This document shows, piece after piece, positions 17,207 through 26,727 of a DNA stretch of 64,000 nucleotides. A program made the translations under genes and the position numbers. Every line of letters starts with the position of its first letter. Position 1 is the stretch's first letter. Source of the stretch: Neisseriaceae bacterium TC5R-5. Its GTDB lineage: Bacteria > Pseudomonadota > Gammaproteobacteria > Burkholderiales > Chromobacteriaceae. The stretch is taken from assembly GCA_020830965.2 (NCBI GenBank), contig JACCFC020000004.1, positions 62,001-126,000 of the forward strand. The letters run 5' to 3'. A model generated the notes under the pieces. The model searched no databases and was not told where the DNA came from. It worked only from the letters and a program-made list of their open reading frames with translations.

Positions 17207-19081
17207 ATGAATGTTTTTTACGAAGAAAGCGGTAGCTTCAAGGTAGGCAGCATTGTGTCACGTAACGACAACAGCCTGCAGGTCGATACCCAATATGGCA
17301 AACGCGCCAAGATCAAATCCAGTAATGTTTTTCTGGAATTCAATTCCGCTCTGGTCGATTTTTTACCCGCCGCCGAGCTGCTCGCCACCGAAATAGACTT
17401 GGATTTTCTATGGGAATGCAGCCCGGACGAGGAATTTGCCTACCCTAGCCTGGCCGAGGACTACTGGGGCCATACGCCCAGCGCACAAGAAGCTGCAGCC
17501 ATCATCCTGCGCCTGTTTGGTGCGCCGATGTACTTTTATAAAAAGGGCAAAGGAAACTATAAAAAGGCCCCGCCCGAAGCCCTACAAGCGGCATTAGCCG
17601 GCATAGAACGCAAAAAACGAGAGCAAGAACAAATAGAGCATTGGGTAAAGGAACTCAAAGCCGGCCAATTACCTGCCGCCATTCAGCAGCAATTAATGAC
17701 TCTGCTATGGAAGCCTGACAAAAATACCCTGGAATTTAAAGCTTTCGAGCAAGCTGCTCGTGAACTGAACCTAGCGCCATTACGCTTGGCCAACCAGCTT
17801 GGTGGTATTAGCTCTATCCCCGTTTACCTGATGGCTGGTTTTATGTTGGAGTTTTTCCCCAAGGGCATCGGCTTTGGTAAGTATGCTTCCCCTGAACTCC
17901 CCATTGATCTGCCGCTGGCGCCAGTAAAAGCATTTTCTATCGATGATGCCAACACCACTGAGATTGATGATGCCCTATCCGTTGTTGACTTAGCGAATGG
18001 CAATAAACGGGTAGGCATCCATATCGCCGCCCCCACTCTGGGCATCGCCGTTGACTCCGATCTGGAAAAGCTGATTTTTCAACGCCTCTCTACGGTTTAT
18101 TTCCCCGGTGACAAAATCACCATGCTGCCGGACGAACTGGTCAATCAATTCACTTTGCAGGAAGGTATCGATTGCCCTGCCCTCAGCCTGTATGTGGAAG
18201 TGACACCAGACTTTGTACCCATCAGCTACGAAAACCGGATAGAAAAAGTCCCTATTGCGGCCAATTTACGTCATGCCCAGCTAGAAACCCTATTTAACGC
18301 GGATACGCTGATCAACGACCCGGGTATCGACTACCCATTCAAACAAGAGCTGATCTGGTTCTGGCACTTTGCCAATGCCCTGGAAAAACGCCGTGGCAAG
18401 TACGACCCCAGCCGTGGCCCGCAAGTCGACTACAACTTTGATGTGATCGATGACAAAATCCTGATCAGCCAGCGTCAGCGCGGTGCCCCCATGGACAAGT
18501 TGGTGTCCGAGCTGATGATTCTAGCCAATAGTGAATGGGGGCGCATGCTCGCAGAGGCTGATATTCCGGGCATGTATCGCGCACAAAGCATGGGCAAAGT
18601 ACGCATGACCACCCGTCCCGAGCCGCATAGTGGCTTGGGGGTGGCTCAATATGCCTGGGCTACCTCGCCACTGCGCCGCGCTACCGACTTTGTCAACCAA
18701 CGCCAGCTATGCGCGATGATACGCGGTGAAGACCCACAGTTTGAACAAGGCAGTACTAAGCTGTTTGCGCTACTGCGGGATTTTGACACCACCTACTCCG
18801 CCTACTTGGCTTTTCAGGACAAGCTAGAATACTTCTGGTGCCTACGCTGGTTCACACAAGAAGGGATAAGCGAACCCACGGCTACGCATATCAAGGAAGA
18901 TCTGGTACGTATTGACGGTCTACCCATGCGGGTGCGTATTCCTGGCCTGCCCGAAATGGCGCGGGGTACTCGCATTCAGCTGTCAATTATTCGGATTGAT
19001 GAACTAATGCAGGAAATTGAACTACGCTTCATCGGCGTCCTGTCTGAGCCTGCCGCTGCACCCGCAGAGCAAAGCAGTTGA
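17207..19081 (+). CDS. RNB-domain exoribonuclease (RNase II/R family)
   Basis: 624 aa from the ATG at 17207; a TTG at 17183 is an alternative start. RNase II/R enzymes degrade RNA processively 3' to 5'. The catalytic RNB core begins near residue 240, and the acidic cluster IDDANTTEIDDAL (Asp246, 247, 254, 255) holds the magnesium ions. Later come the segments HAQLETLFN, MILANSEWGRML and the C-terminal FATSPLRR-like sequence WATSPLRRATDFVNQRQL that recognises the RNA end. It is shorter than RNase R and lacks its long C-terminal tail; this size is usual for the betaproteobacterial relatives. A terminator follows directly. Confidence 0.88.
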   Translation: MNVFYEESGSFKVGSIVSRNDNSLQVDTQYGKRAKIKSSNVFLEFNSALVDFLPAAELLATEIDLDFLWECSPDEEFAYPSLAEDYWGHTPSAQEAAAIILRLFGAPMYFYKKGKGNYKKAPPEALQAALAGIERKKREQEQIEHWVKELKAGQLPAAIQQQLMTLLWKPDKNTLEFKAFEQAARELNLAPLRLANQLGGISSIPVYLMAGFMLEFFPKGIGFGKYASPELPIDLPLAPVKAFSIDDANTTEIDDALSVVDLANGNKRVGIHIAAPTLGIAVDSDLEKLIFQRLSTVYFPGDKITMLPDELVNQFTLQEGIDCPALSLYVEVTPDFVPISYENRIEKVPIAANLRHAQLETLFNADTLINDPGIDYPFKQELIWFWHFANALEKRRGKYDPSRGPQVDYNFDVIDDKILISQRQRGAPMDKLVSELMILANSEWGRMLAEADIPGMYRAQSMGKVRMTTRPEPHSGLGVAQYAWATSPLRRATDFVNQRQLCAMIRGEDPQFEQGSTKLFALLRDFDTTYSAYLAFQDKLEYFWCLRWFTQEGISEPTATHIKEDLVRIDGLPMRVRIPGLPEMARGTRIQLSIIRIDELMQEIELRFIGVLSEPAAAPAEQSS

Positions 19082-19084
19082 ATA

Positions 19085-19131
19085 AAAAAGAACGGTCTGG
19101 CCTTGTGCCTCGTGGCCCGATCGTTCTTTTT
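19085..19131 (+). terminator. Terminator after the RNB ribonuclease
   Basis: AAAAAGAACG pairs with CGTTCTTTTT; an inner GGCC/GGCC stem sits within the loop. The structure begins 3 bases after the stop codon and ends in a T-run. Confidence 0.75.
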
Positions 19132-19188
19132 CAATCAGCACGTTGCTGCATCGATAATTCGTCGAACACAAAAAATACCGAAAAGTAC

Positions 19189-19218
19189 TTGACGCCTACA
19201 CGAACTCACTTTTATAAT
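19189..19218 (+). promoter_or_regulatory. Sigma-70 promoter of the tRNA gene
   Basis: -35 TTGACG at 19189-19194 and a perfect -10 TATAAT at 19213-19218 with an 18-base spacer. Predicted transcription start is near 19225, about 32 bases before the tRNA 5' end. Confidence 0.8.
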
Positions 19219-19256
19219 TCGCCCCACTTCGAGATACAGCAAGCATTGAGAAGCAC

Positions 19257-19333
<77 letters not shown>

Positions 19334-19341
19334 GATTAAAA

Positions 19342-19380
19342 CAAAGGCTTAGATGCAAATCTAAGCCTTTGTGTTTTTCT
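19342..19380 (+). terminator. Terminator after tRNA-Met
   Basis: Perfect 13-bp stem CAAAGGCTTAGAT/ATCTAAGCCTTTG with a GCAA tetraloop followed by TGTTTTTCT. It begins 9 bases after the tRNA. Confidence 0.9.
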
Positions 19381-19386
19381 AACTGC

Positions 19387-19399
19387 GACAAATTTTGTC
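19387..19399. promoter_or_regulatory. Short palindrome between tRNA-Met and tolR
   Basis: GACAAA-T-TTTGTC, nested in an outer CTGC/GCAG pair. It is the only symmetrical element in the 236-base spacer where tolQ would be expected. It might be an operator for the tol genes, though it lies over 200 bases from tolR. Confidence 0.25.
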
Positions 19400-19617
19400 A
19401 TCGTGCAGTATCTTTTTTTGTCTTCCGAAATTCTCTAGCAAGCGTCAAAAATTTCAGTTTTATTCGCACCCAAAGCTGTACGCGCAATGCAAGCAAACAC
19501 ACCAAACAAATTATCTTCTAGTCGTAAGCGAGTCGGCAGACGTATCCGCCCTGGCACATAAGCGATACACATAGGGATAATGTTATGATTAAGCACTTTT
19601 CCCCTGGTTAATGCCAC

Positions 19618-20034
19618 ATGCTCAATCGCCGCCCCCGCCGTCAGATCAATCAGATGAACGTCGTACCTTATATTGATGTGATGCTGGTACTGCTGGTTAT
19701 TTTCATGGTTACTGCCCCGATGTTCACCCCGGGAGCCATTGACGTACCCAGCGTTTCGCAGGCGGCTAGCCTAGACACCCGCCCGCTGGAGGTCACTGTC
19801 GATGCGGATGGCAAACTGCAGCTAATCGATGATCAGCAAACCCTGGATATGCCCTCACTGGATACGCTAAGCATTCAGATCAAGCAGCGGCTTGCGAACA
19901 CGCCAGAACGGCCGGTAGCGATTTCTGCCGACGCCAGTCTCAAGTACGCTCAGGTAATCCAGATTGCAGACCAGTTGCATCAGGCTGGCATTAAGCGCGT
20001 AGCTTTAACGGTTAAACAACAAACACGGAAATGA
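19618..20034 (+). CDS. tolR: Tol-Pal system protein TolR (ExbD family)
   Basis: 138 aa. A short basic N-terminus precedes the single transmembrane helix VVPYIDVMLVLLVIFMVTA, which carries Asp20, the proton-path residue conserved in TolR/ExbD. A periplasmic domain follows. With TolQ it forms the proton-driven stator that energises TolA during outer-membrane constriction at division. tolQ, which normally lies immediately upstream, is absent. The frame overlaps tolA by 4 bases. Confidence 0.92.
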   Translation: MLNRRPRRQINQMNVVPYIDVMLVLLVIFMVTAPMFTPGAIDVPSVSQAASLDTRPLEVTVDADGKLQLIDDQQTLDMPSLDTLSIQIKQRLANTPERPVAISADASLKYAQVIQIADQLHQAGIKRVALTVKQQTRK

Positions 20035-20852
20035 ATAAAACTGCGTCACCGTCCAAGCCATTATTAGGCTCTATTACGCTACACCTGCTCATTCTGGGCT
20101 TGCTGCTCTGGGGTGGTTGGCAATCCACCATCAAGCCAGCACCACCCCCGCTGGCACTGGAGCTCTGGAGTAGCCCCCCGGCATCTAAGCCCAGTCAGCC
20201 GGCCCCTTCCGCTAAAGTTCAGCAAACCATAAGCGCACCACCAGCGCCCGCTGCTGATATTCAATTAGGGCCGAAAACACCCCCGAAACCCAAGCCACCA
20301 CCCACACAAGCAACCACCCCAACCCACCCGCAGGCTGCGCCTCATGCAGTGATCAAGCCTAAGCCGCTGGAAAAAGCAGATAAACAAGCAAGGGAAGTTG
20401 CACCCAAAAAAATAGCCACCCAAGCCCCCAAGACGGCTAAAACGTACCAACCCAATACCGATGACTTATTGGCGGGCCTGGATAGCACCAGTAGCAAACA
20501 AGAGAGCAATGCCCGTCATCATCAGGCAGGTAGCAAACAAGGCATTGCCGGTGGTGCCATTGATGGTTCGTCAGTGAGCAGCAGTTGGATCAACCAAGTC
20601 AAAGCTAAGGTTACCCCGCTGGTAGATATCCCCCCCAGCGTCAAAGGCAACCCTAGTGTGCTGGTACGCGTTACCCTCTTACCGACACTGGAGGTCAAAG
20701 CGGTGGAATTACTGCAAAGCAGCGGCAATACCGCCTACGATGACGCGGTACAACGGGCGATCTGGGAAACCAAACGTATGCCTAGCTTGCCCAATGGTGT
20801 CAGCTTTAATAATCAGTACCGGGTCTTCAACTTGGCGTTTCGACCACGCTAA
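20031..20852 (+). CDS. tolA: Tol-Pal system protein TolA
   Basis: 273 aa. One N-terminal membrane helix (about residues 12-30), then a long Pro/Ala/Lys-rich linker (about 35-150) able to span the periplasm, then a TolA/TonB-like C-terminal domain (SSWINQVKAKVTPLV to the end, with VRVTLLPTLEVKAVELLQSSG and DDAVQRAIWE). It transmits TolQR energy to TolB and Pal. The linker is Pro-rich and shorter than the long alanine-rich helix of the E. coli protein. Start overlaps the tolR stop (ATGA). Confidence 0.9.
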   Translation: MNKTASPSKPLLGSITLHLLILGLLLWGGWQSTIKPAPPPLALELWSSPPASKPSQPAPSAKVQQTISAPPAPAADIQLGPKTPPKPKPPPTQATTPTHPQAAPHAVIKPKPLEKADKQAREVAPKKIATQAPKTAKTYQPNTDDLLAGLDSTSSKQESNARHHQAGSKQGIAGGAIDGSSVSSSWINQVKAKVTPLVDIPPSVKGNPSVLVRVTLLPTLEVKAVELLQSSGNTAYDDAVQRAIWETKRMPSLPNGVSFNNQYRVFNLAFRPR

Positions 20853-20870
20853 GCCGTTTAAAGGAAAACC

Positions 20871-22085
20871 ATGCCGAGCTTACCCAAGCTGTTTAAGCAG
20901 CTAGCCATATTCAGTTTTTGCCTAGTCACCAGTGCCCACGCAGCGTTGACCATCGACATTATCGGTGGCGGTGCCAATCGCCACGCTATAGCCATCCCAC
21001 CATTCGGCAACGAAAACCAGTTACCGGAAAGTTTAAGCAATATCATCCAGAATAATCTGGTTTTCTCCGGTGCCTTTCGCCTGACTGACAGTAGCAGCGC
21101 ACAATCGATTACCAGCGGCCAGCTTGCCAATAGTGGTGGCGGCAAGGTGCATATCGACTTTCAACTGACAGATAAATTACTGCATAAGCAGCTTAGCACT
21201 GCGGAATTCACCGTCTTACCCGCACAAACACGCTCGGTAGCACACACCATTGCCGACCTGATTTACCAAGCAATTACCGGGCAACAAGGTATCTTCAGCA
21301 CCCGCATTGCCTACGTTTTGCAATCTGCTGGTCATTACCAGTTGCAGATTGCCGACGTCGATGGTGGTCGGGTACAGACCATTCTGCGCTCAAACGAACC
21401 GATACTCTCACCCAGTTGGAGCCCAGACGGGGGGAGTTTGGCTTATGTGTCGTTTGAAAGCCAAAAACCGGTGGTATGGATTCAAAACCTTGGCACAGGC
21501 AAGCGTTTTGCAGTGGCTAACTTCAAAGGCAGTAACTCTGCGCCCGCCTGGAGCCCGGACAGCAGCCAGCTAGCAGTCGTACTCACCACCAGTGGTAACT
21601 CACAAATCTATTTGATCAGCGCCAGCGGCGGCCGTCCAAGACGATTGATCAGCAGCAGCGGTATTGATACCGAACCCAGCTGGAGCCCGGATGGTAACAG
21701 CCTGTACTTTGTCTCCGACCGGGCCGGTAGCCCGCAAATCTATCGGGTAGCCACTAGTGGTGGCGCAGTACAACGCATCAGTTGGGACGGAAACTATAAT
21801 GTCTCGCCCAAAGTCTCACCTGATGGCAAGACGCTAAGCTTCATTCGCCGCGAAAACGGCAACTTCCGTGTCATGCTGCAAGACCTCGATAATGGCGACA
21901 GCCGGGTACTGGTCGACAGCGGCAATAACGAACGCCCCAGCTTTGCACCCAATGGCCGCCTGCTACTGTATGCCAACAACGGTGCGCTGTACGCGGCCAG
22001 TCTGGATGGTAGTCATAAAGTAAAACTCGCCGTCACCAACGGTAATGTGCAAGACCCCACTTGGGGCCCATTCAAGCAGCCTTAA
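20871..22085 (+). CDS. tolB: Tol-Pal system beta-propeller protein TolB
   Basis: 404 aa with a signal peptide ending in SAHA at about residue 23. The N-terminal ~140 residues form the alpha/beta domain that contacts TolA. The rest is a beta-propeller with repeated WSPDG or SPDG blades (for example SWSPDGGSLAYVSFE and SWSPDGNSLYFVSDR). TolB shuttles between Pal and TolA in the periplasm. It follows tolA by 18 bases and is followed by pal after 14. Confidence 0.95.
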   Translation: MPSLPKLFKQLAIFSFCLVTSAHAALTIDIIGGGANRHAIAIPPFGNENQLPESLSNIIQNNLVFSGAFRLTDSSSAQSITSGQLANSGGGKVHIDFQLTDKLLHKQLSTAEFTVLPAQTRSVAHTIADLIYQAITGQQGIFSTRIAYVLQSAGHYQLQIADVDGGRVQTILRSNEPILSPSWSPDGGSLAYVSFESQKPVVWIQNLGTGKRFAVANFKGSNSAPAWSPDSSQLAVVLTTSGNSQIYLISASGGRPRRLISSSGIDTEPSWSPDGNSLYFVSDRAGSPQIYRVATSGGAVQRISWDGNYNVSPKVSPDGKTLSFIRRENGNFRVMLQDLDNGDSRVLVDSGNNERPSFAPNGRLLLYANNGALYAASLDGSHKVKLAVTNGNVQDPTWGPFKQP

Positions 22086-22099
22086 TCAGGAGTTTAGTG

Positions 22100-22645
22100 A
22101 TGAACTGGAAACCACTTATTGTTAGCATGGCCACAGCCACCCTTTTGGCCGCCTGCGCCAGCACGCCGTCCACGCCAACGGGAACCACCAGCGCCCCCTC
22201 GTCTGACAATACACCATCCACGCAAACCGATAGCACCAAGGATGGTAACACTGGGATCAATAGCACTGATCGACTTGGCAGCAACCCGCTGAACGACCCG
22301 AACAGCCCACTGGCCAAACGCAGCGTCTATTTTGCCTTCGACTCCACCAATATCGGCCCGGGCAGCAAACCGGTAATCGATACTCACGCCACCTTTCTCA
22401 AACAAAACTCAGGCCAGCAGGTAGTCATTCAGGGCAATACCGATATACGCGGTAGCCGTGAATACAATCTGGCACTGGGCCAGCGTCGTGCCGAAAGTGT
22501 CAAACAGGCCATGCGCTTGCTGGGTGTGCCAGAAAATCAGTTAGAGGCAGTAAGCTTTGGCAAGGAAAAGCCACGCGCTACCGGCAACAGTGAAGCCGAC
22601 CATGCTGAAAACCGTCGCGCTGACATTGTTTATCAAAATCAATAA
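22100..22645 (+). CDS. pal: Peptidoglycan-associated lipoprotein Pal
   Basis: 181 aa from the ATG at 22100, preceded by the ribosome site CAGGAG 7 bases away; a longer frame from 22061 would overlap tolB. The signal peptide ends in the lipobox LLAAC, with lipidated Cys19. A Ser/Thr-rich linker leads to an OmpA-like domain (VYFAFDSTNIGP, GNTDIRGSREYNLALGQRRA) in which the Asp and Arg bind meso-diaminopimelate. It anchors the outer membrane to peptidoglycan. Confidence 0.95.
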   Translation: MNWKPLIVSMATATLLAACASTPSTPTGTTSAPSSDNTPSTQTDSTKDGNTGINSTDRLGSNPLNDPNSPLAKRSVYFAFDSTNIGPGSKPVIDTHATFLKQNSGQQVVIQGNTDIRGSREYNLALGQRRAESVKQAMRLLGVPENQLEAVSFGKEKPRATGNSEADHAENRRADIVYQNQ

Positions 22646-22683
22646 CCGAATACATAGGCTATCTTTCGCGTATTCACTCACTA

Positions 22684-22729
22684 TATGTGTGCCGCCCACG
22701 CAGCATAAGCGCCAGGGTGGCACATAGAT
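22684..22729 (+). other. Imperfect hairpin between pal and cpoB
   Basis: TATGTGTGCCGCCC and GGGTGGCACATA pair with one bulge and one mismatch across a 17-base loop. There is no T-run, so it may act as an mRNA-processing or attenuating structure rather than a full terminator. Confidence 0.4.
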
Positions 22730-22739
22730 CAGGAAAGCT

Positions 22740-23474
22740 ATGAAACCGCTGATTCTCTCTAGCACGCTCATTTTGATGCTGACTGCCTGTGCCACTTCCA
22801 GCGACCTGGAAGAAACCCGCAGAAAGCTTGATCAGGTTAACCAACAGGCCTCCAACCGTCTGAGCGAAGTAGAAAATAAGCTTGCTAATGACAAGCTTTT
22901 GGAAATGATCAGCCAGGTAGAAAGCTTGAAAGCAGAAGTCGCCAAGCTGCGCGGCGAAACTGAGGTGCTGAGCTATAATCTGCAAACCACTCAAAAACGG
23001 CAGAATGATTTGTTCAACGATCTGGACAGTCGTTTAAGTACACTGGAAAAAACCCAGAAACCGGAACCAGCAGCCAGCGCTCCCAGCAGTGATAGCACTG
23101 CCAGCAACAGCCGTGCTGAATATGATCAGGCACTTGATCTGCTACGCGCCCGTGAGTTCCCCCAGGCAGCTAACGCCTTTCGCAACTTTATTCAGCAAAA
23201 CCCGCAAGCAGCACAGATTCCCGATGCCAACTACTGGCTGGGCGTCGCACATACGGCACTGAAACAGTACGATGCTGCCATCGATATTCATCGGCGCTTC
23301 GTCAAGCAATACCCTAATCACCCACTAGCACCAGAAGCGCTTCGCAATATCGGCAACAGTCAGCAAGCCCTTGATCAGCTAGACCAGGCCCGCGCCACCT
23401 ACAAGCGCTTAATCAAACTCTACCCCAAGTCTGAGTCAGCCAAAAAAGCCAAGCTACAACTAGAAAAACTGTAA
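22740..23474 (+). CDS. cpoB: Cell division coordinator CpoB/YbgF
   Basis: 244 aa. The N-terminal region is a coiled coil (about residues 25-105), then a Ser/Ala-rich linker, then three TPR units (about 120-244; DYDQALDLL-like start, YWLGVAHTALKQYDAAI, PEALRNIGNSQQALDQLDQARATYKRLI). CpoB links Tol function to PBP1B activity at the septum. Unlike the soluble E. coli protein, the signal here ends in a lipobox (LTAC, Cys17), suggesting a lipoprotein. It completes the tolR-tolA-tolB-pal-cpoB order. Confidence 0.9.
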   Translation: MKPLILSSTLILMLTACATSSDLEETRRKLDQVNQQASNRLSEVENKLANDKLLEMISQVESLKAEVAKLRGETEVLSYNLQTTQKRQNDLFNDLDSRLSTLEKTQKPEPAASAPSSDSTASNSRAEYDQALDLLRAREFPQAANAFRNFIQQNPQAAQIPDANYWLGVAHTALKQYDAAIDIHRRFVKQYPNHPLAPEALRNIGNSQQALDQLDQARATYKRLIKLYPKSESAKKAKLQLEKL

Positions 23475-23732
23475 GCTCAGATTGGCGAAGTGAGTGGGAG
23501 TCAACTAAACCCTATCAACCATCAGTGCCAACACGTCTTCCACGCGTCCGTGAAGGCATTTCTTGGCTATCTGGTTTCTGGTGGAGTGCGGCGGCCTGTC
23601 ATCTGGCCAGATATTGTTGCTAGCAGATCGACAAACTGACGCGATTATTATGCAAACGGCAGGTAGGGGCCATGCTTTGTTGCCCCCACCCACATGCTAT
23701 TGAGCCTGACTTGGCCCACGTAGCGACACGAT

Positions 23733-25769
23733 TTAATTCGCCTCAGTCACCATGCCGGAATGACGCAATAAGGCATCGATCTGCGGGTCGCGGCCACGAA
23801 AGGCGCGGAAGGAAGTCAGTGCCGAACGACTACCACCCACGGCCAGCACTTCGCTCCAGAAGCGTTGTCCCATCTGCGCATTGGCTCCGCCCACTTCTTC
23901 AAATGCAGCATAGGCATCGGCCGATAAAACTTCTGCCCATTTATAGCTGTAATAACCGGCCGCATAGCCTCCGGCAAAAATATGACTAAAGCTGTTCGGA
24001 AAGCGGTTATAGGATGGCGGGAAGTTGACCGCTACCTCGCTGCGCACTTCGTTCAATAGCGCCAGCCAATCGCCCTGCTTGGCATCAAAGTCGCTGTAGA
24101 GCAGCAGGTCAAACAAGGCGAACTCCAATTGGCGCACCGTGGCCATACCACTTTGGAAGTTTTTGGCGGCCAGCATTTTATCAAACAGTTCGCGCGGTAA
24201 GGTTTCACCGGTTTCGACATGTGCGGTCAAACCCTGCACGACTTGCCATTCCCAAGCGAAGTTCTCTAAAAACTGGCTGGGTAGTTCCACCGCATCCCAT
24301 TCCACACCATTAATACCGGATACCGCCAGTTCGTCTACCTGGGTCAGCATGTGGTGCAGGCCATGACCAAACTCATGGAACAAGGTAATCACTTCATCAT
24401 GGGTAAACAGTGCCGGTTTATTACCCAGCGGACGGGTAAAGTTGCAGGTGAGATAGGCAACCGGTGTTTGTACGCCACGAGCGGTGCGGCGACGGCCACG
24501 AGCGTCGTCCATCCAGGCACCGGAGCGCTTGCCATCACGGGCATACAGGTCAAAGTAGAAGCTACCGACCAATTTGCCATCTTTGAGAATATCGAAGAAG
24601 CGTACGTCTTCATGCCATACCGGCGCCTTACTTGCTTGCACTTCTATACCGAACAGGGTGCTGACCACATCAAACAGCCCAGGCAGCACTTTGTTTTCCG
24701 GAAAGTACTGTTTTACTTCCTGTTCGGAAAACGCATAACGCGCCACGCGCAGTTTTTCTGCGGCATAGGCCAGGTCCCAAGCTTGCAGCTCTGGTAAATT
24801 TAATTCCTGACGCGCAAAAGCCTCCAGCTCGCGACGATCTTGCAAAGCAAAAGGCTTAGCACGGCTGGCAAGGTCACGCAGGAAGCTGATGACCTGTGCC
24901 GGGCTTTCGGCCATTTTGGTAAAGAGTGAGAGTTCGGCAAAATTGGCAAAGCCGAGTAACTGCGCTTCTTCTTGCACCAGTTGCAGTTTTTCGCGAATCA
25001 CTGGGCTGTTATCGCGTTCGGTCGGGCCAAATTCGGAGGCACGCTGCACATAAGCCAGATACAACTGTTCACGCAGCGGGCGATGGTGGGCGTACTGCAT
25101 CACCGGGAAGTAGAACGGGAACTGCAAAGTGATTTTGTAGCCAGTTTTGCCATCAGCCTGTGCCGCGCTGGCAAACAGTTCCAAGGCATCATCAGGTACG
25201 CCGTCCAACTGCGCCTTGTCGTCGAGATACAGACTGAAAGCATCGGTGGCGTCCAGTACATTTTGTTCAAATTTGGCCGAGAGTTCGGCCAGTCTTGACT
25301 GTATTGCTGCAAAGCGCTCTTTATCTGCCGGGGCCAGTTCGGCTCCCGATAGGCGAAAATCGCGCAAATCGTTGCTGATAACCTGCTTGCGCGCCATGCT
25401 GTAGTCAGCGTATTCGGAGCTATCGGCCAAGGCTTTAAAACGGGCAAACAAGGCCAGATTCTGCCCCATTTCAGTCCAGAACTCGGAAATACGCGGAATA
25501 TTGCGGTTGTAGGCATCGCGCAACTCAGGCGTATTCACCACCGCATTTAAATGGGTTACCACTCCCCAGGCGCGGCTCAGTTGTTCGGTGGCATCGGTTA
25601 AGGGATCAACAAAATTTTCCCAGTCCACTGCTTCGGCGGCGGTAAGCCTGGTCACCGTCTCACGCGCGGCCGCTAATAAGCTATCAATAGCAGGGTCAAT
25701 ATCTTCGGTTTTGATGTCGACAAAGCGGGGCAAGGCGGAGAAATCCAGCAAGGGATTGTGTAGGCTCAT
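23733..25769 (-). CDS. prlC: Oligopeptidase A (M3 family zinc metallopeptidase)
   Basis: 678 aa from the ATG at 25769; the frame opens at 25844 but the family begins with NPLLDF. The zinc motif HEFGHGLHH is at His465, Glu466 and His469, followed by the family's EFxSQFLENF-type segment. It degrades short peptides in the cytosol, including cleaved signal peptides. It is divergent from the yrdA-like gene. The length and order match PrlC/OpdA. Confidence 0.93.
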   Translation of the reverse strand: MSLHNPLLDFSALPRFVDIKTEDIDPAIDSLLAAARETVTRLTAAEAVDWENFVDPLTDATEQLSRAWGVVTHLNAVVNTPELRDAYNRNIPRISEFWTEMGQNLALFARFKALADSSEYADYSMARKQVISNDLRDFRLSGAELAPADKERFAAIQSRLAELSAKFEQNVLDATDAFSLYLDDKAQLDGVPDDALELFASAAQADGKTGYKITLQFPFYFPVMQYAHHRPLREQLYLAYVQRASEFGPTERDNSPVIREKLQLVQEEAQLLGFANFAELSLFTKMAESPAQVISFLRDLASRAKPFALQDRRELEAFARQELNLPELQAWDLAYAAEKLRVARYAFSEQEVKQYFPENKVLPGLFDVVSTLFGIEVQASKAPVWHEDVRFFDILKDGKLVGSFYFDLYARDGKRSGAWMDDARGRRRTARGVQTPVAYLTCNFTRPLGNKPALFTHDEVITLFHEFGHGLHHMLTQVDELAVSGINGVEWDAVELPSQFLENFAWEWQVVQGLTAHVETGETLPRELFDKMLAAKNFQSGMATVRQLEFALFDLLLYSDFDAKQGDWLALLNEVRSEVAVNFPPSYNRFPNSFSHIFAGGYAAGYYSYKWAEVLSADAYAAFEEVGGANAQMGQRFWSEVLAVGGSRSALTSFRAFRGRDPQIDALLRHSGMVTEAN

Positions 25770-25833
25770 GATCTGGAGGTCCTGTAAAGAGTATGATGAC
25801 GACTTCAACCACTGACAAAATGAGGACAGAGCG

Positions 25834-26379
25834 ATGAAAAGCAATATCCGCCCCTACGATGGCCATCAACCCAGCATCCACGCTAGTTGCTATATTGACC
25901 CCATGGCGGTGGTCATCGGTGAGGCCACTCTGGCAGCGGGTGTTTCGGTTTGGCCTTGTGCCGTGATTAGGGCTGATGTTAACGCCATTCATATTGGCGA
26001 AAACAGCAATATTCAGGATTTTGCCATGTTACACGTCAGTCATAAAAGTGCTGCCGACCCGCAAGGCGCCCCGCTGCATATCGGCAACCATGTCACCATC
26101 GGCCATCATGCAACACTACATGGCTGCACGATTGGTGATCAGGTGCTGGTAGGCATAGGCAGCATTATTCTGGATAGGGCCATTATTGAGCCACGTGTTT
26201 TGATTGGCGCAGGTAGTCTGGTACCCCCTGGCAAAAATTTAAAATCGGGCTATCTTTATTTGGGCAACCCGGTTAAACAGGTGCGGCCGCTCACTGCAGA
26301 TGAATTAGCCTATTTCGAATACTCGGCACAGCACTATCTGCGTGTCGCTTCCAAACATCAAGCCAATCTGAAAAAATAA
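25834..26379 (+). CDS. Gamma carbonic anhydrase-like protein (YrdA family)
   Basis: 181 aa of left-handed beta-helix hexapeptide repeats (IHIGENSNIQD, LHIGNHVTIGHHATLHGCTIGD, VLVGIGSIILDRAII). The gamma-CA zinc histidines are visible at about 67, 91 and 96. YrdA-type proteins form trimers; many show weak or no carbonic anhydrase activity, so the function is uncertain. The start ATG follows GAGGACAG. Confidence 0.88.
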   Translation: MKSNIRPYDGHQPSIHASCYIDPMAVVIGEATLAAGVSVWPCAVIRADVNAIHIGENSNIQDFAMLHVSHKSAADPQGAPLHIGNHVTIGHHATLHGCTIGDQVLVGIGSIILDRAIIEPRVLIGAGSLVPPGKNLKSGYLYLGNPVKQVRPLTADELAYFEYSAQHYLRVASKHQANLKK

Positions 26380-26539
26380 AAATCCAAGCAAACTAGCTAT
26401 ATTTTGACAACATCATTCTGTCAAAAACTTATGCAAAAATATCCAGATGACGACCAAGTGTTTTGTTGTTTAAAATTATGCTTACGCTGATGCGTTGTGT
26501 GATTAAGCCAGCACAGTATCTACTCATAAGGACATGACG

Positions 26540-26719
26540 ATGTATCAATCTGACTTCACCCAGTTCATGAATAAGTTTCTGGAAAAAAATCCAACGGTGG
26601 ACCAGCAGCGCCGTGAGCTGCGACTAACCTTGTGGGAGCGCTCTCTTAATCTGGATGAAGAGCGCCGCTGGCAAGAATCTGAAGTGCCGCAGAAACCTTA
26701 TGTCTACCAGCCCGACTAA
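26540..26719 (+). CDS. Small DUF3460-family protein
   Basis: 59 aa starting MYQSDFTQFMNKFL. AAGGA lies 7 bases before this ATG, whereas the other ATG at 26534 is too close. Highly charged, helical, with no signal or membrane segment. The family is a conserved betaproteobacterial small protein of unknown function. A terminator follows at once, so it is monocistronic. Confidence 0.85.
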   Translation: MYQSDFTQFMNKFLEKNPTVDQQRRELRLTLWERSLNLDEERRWQESEVPQKPYVYQPD

Positions 26720-26727
26720 AAGTTTTT

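Noticed and set aside
19435-19617. Minus-strand 60-codon frame in front of tolR
   Set aside because: Overlaps the tolR control region, has no ribosome site and no similarity to TolQ.
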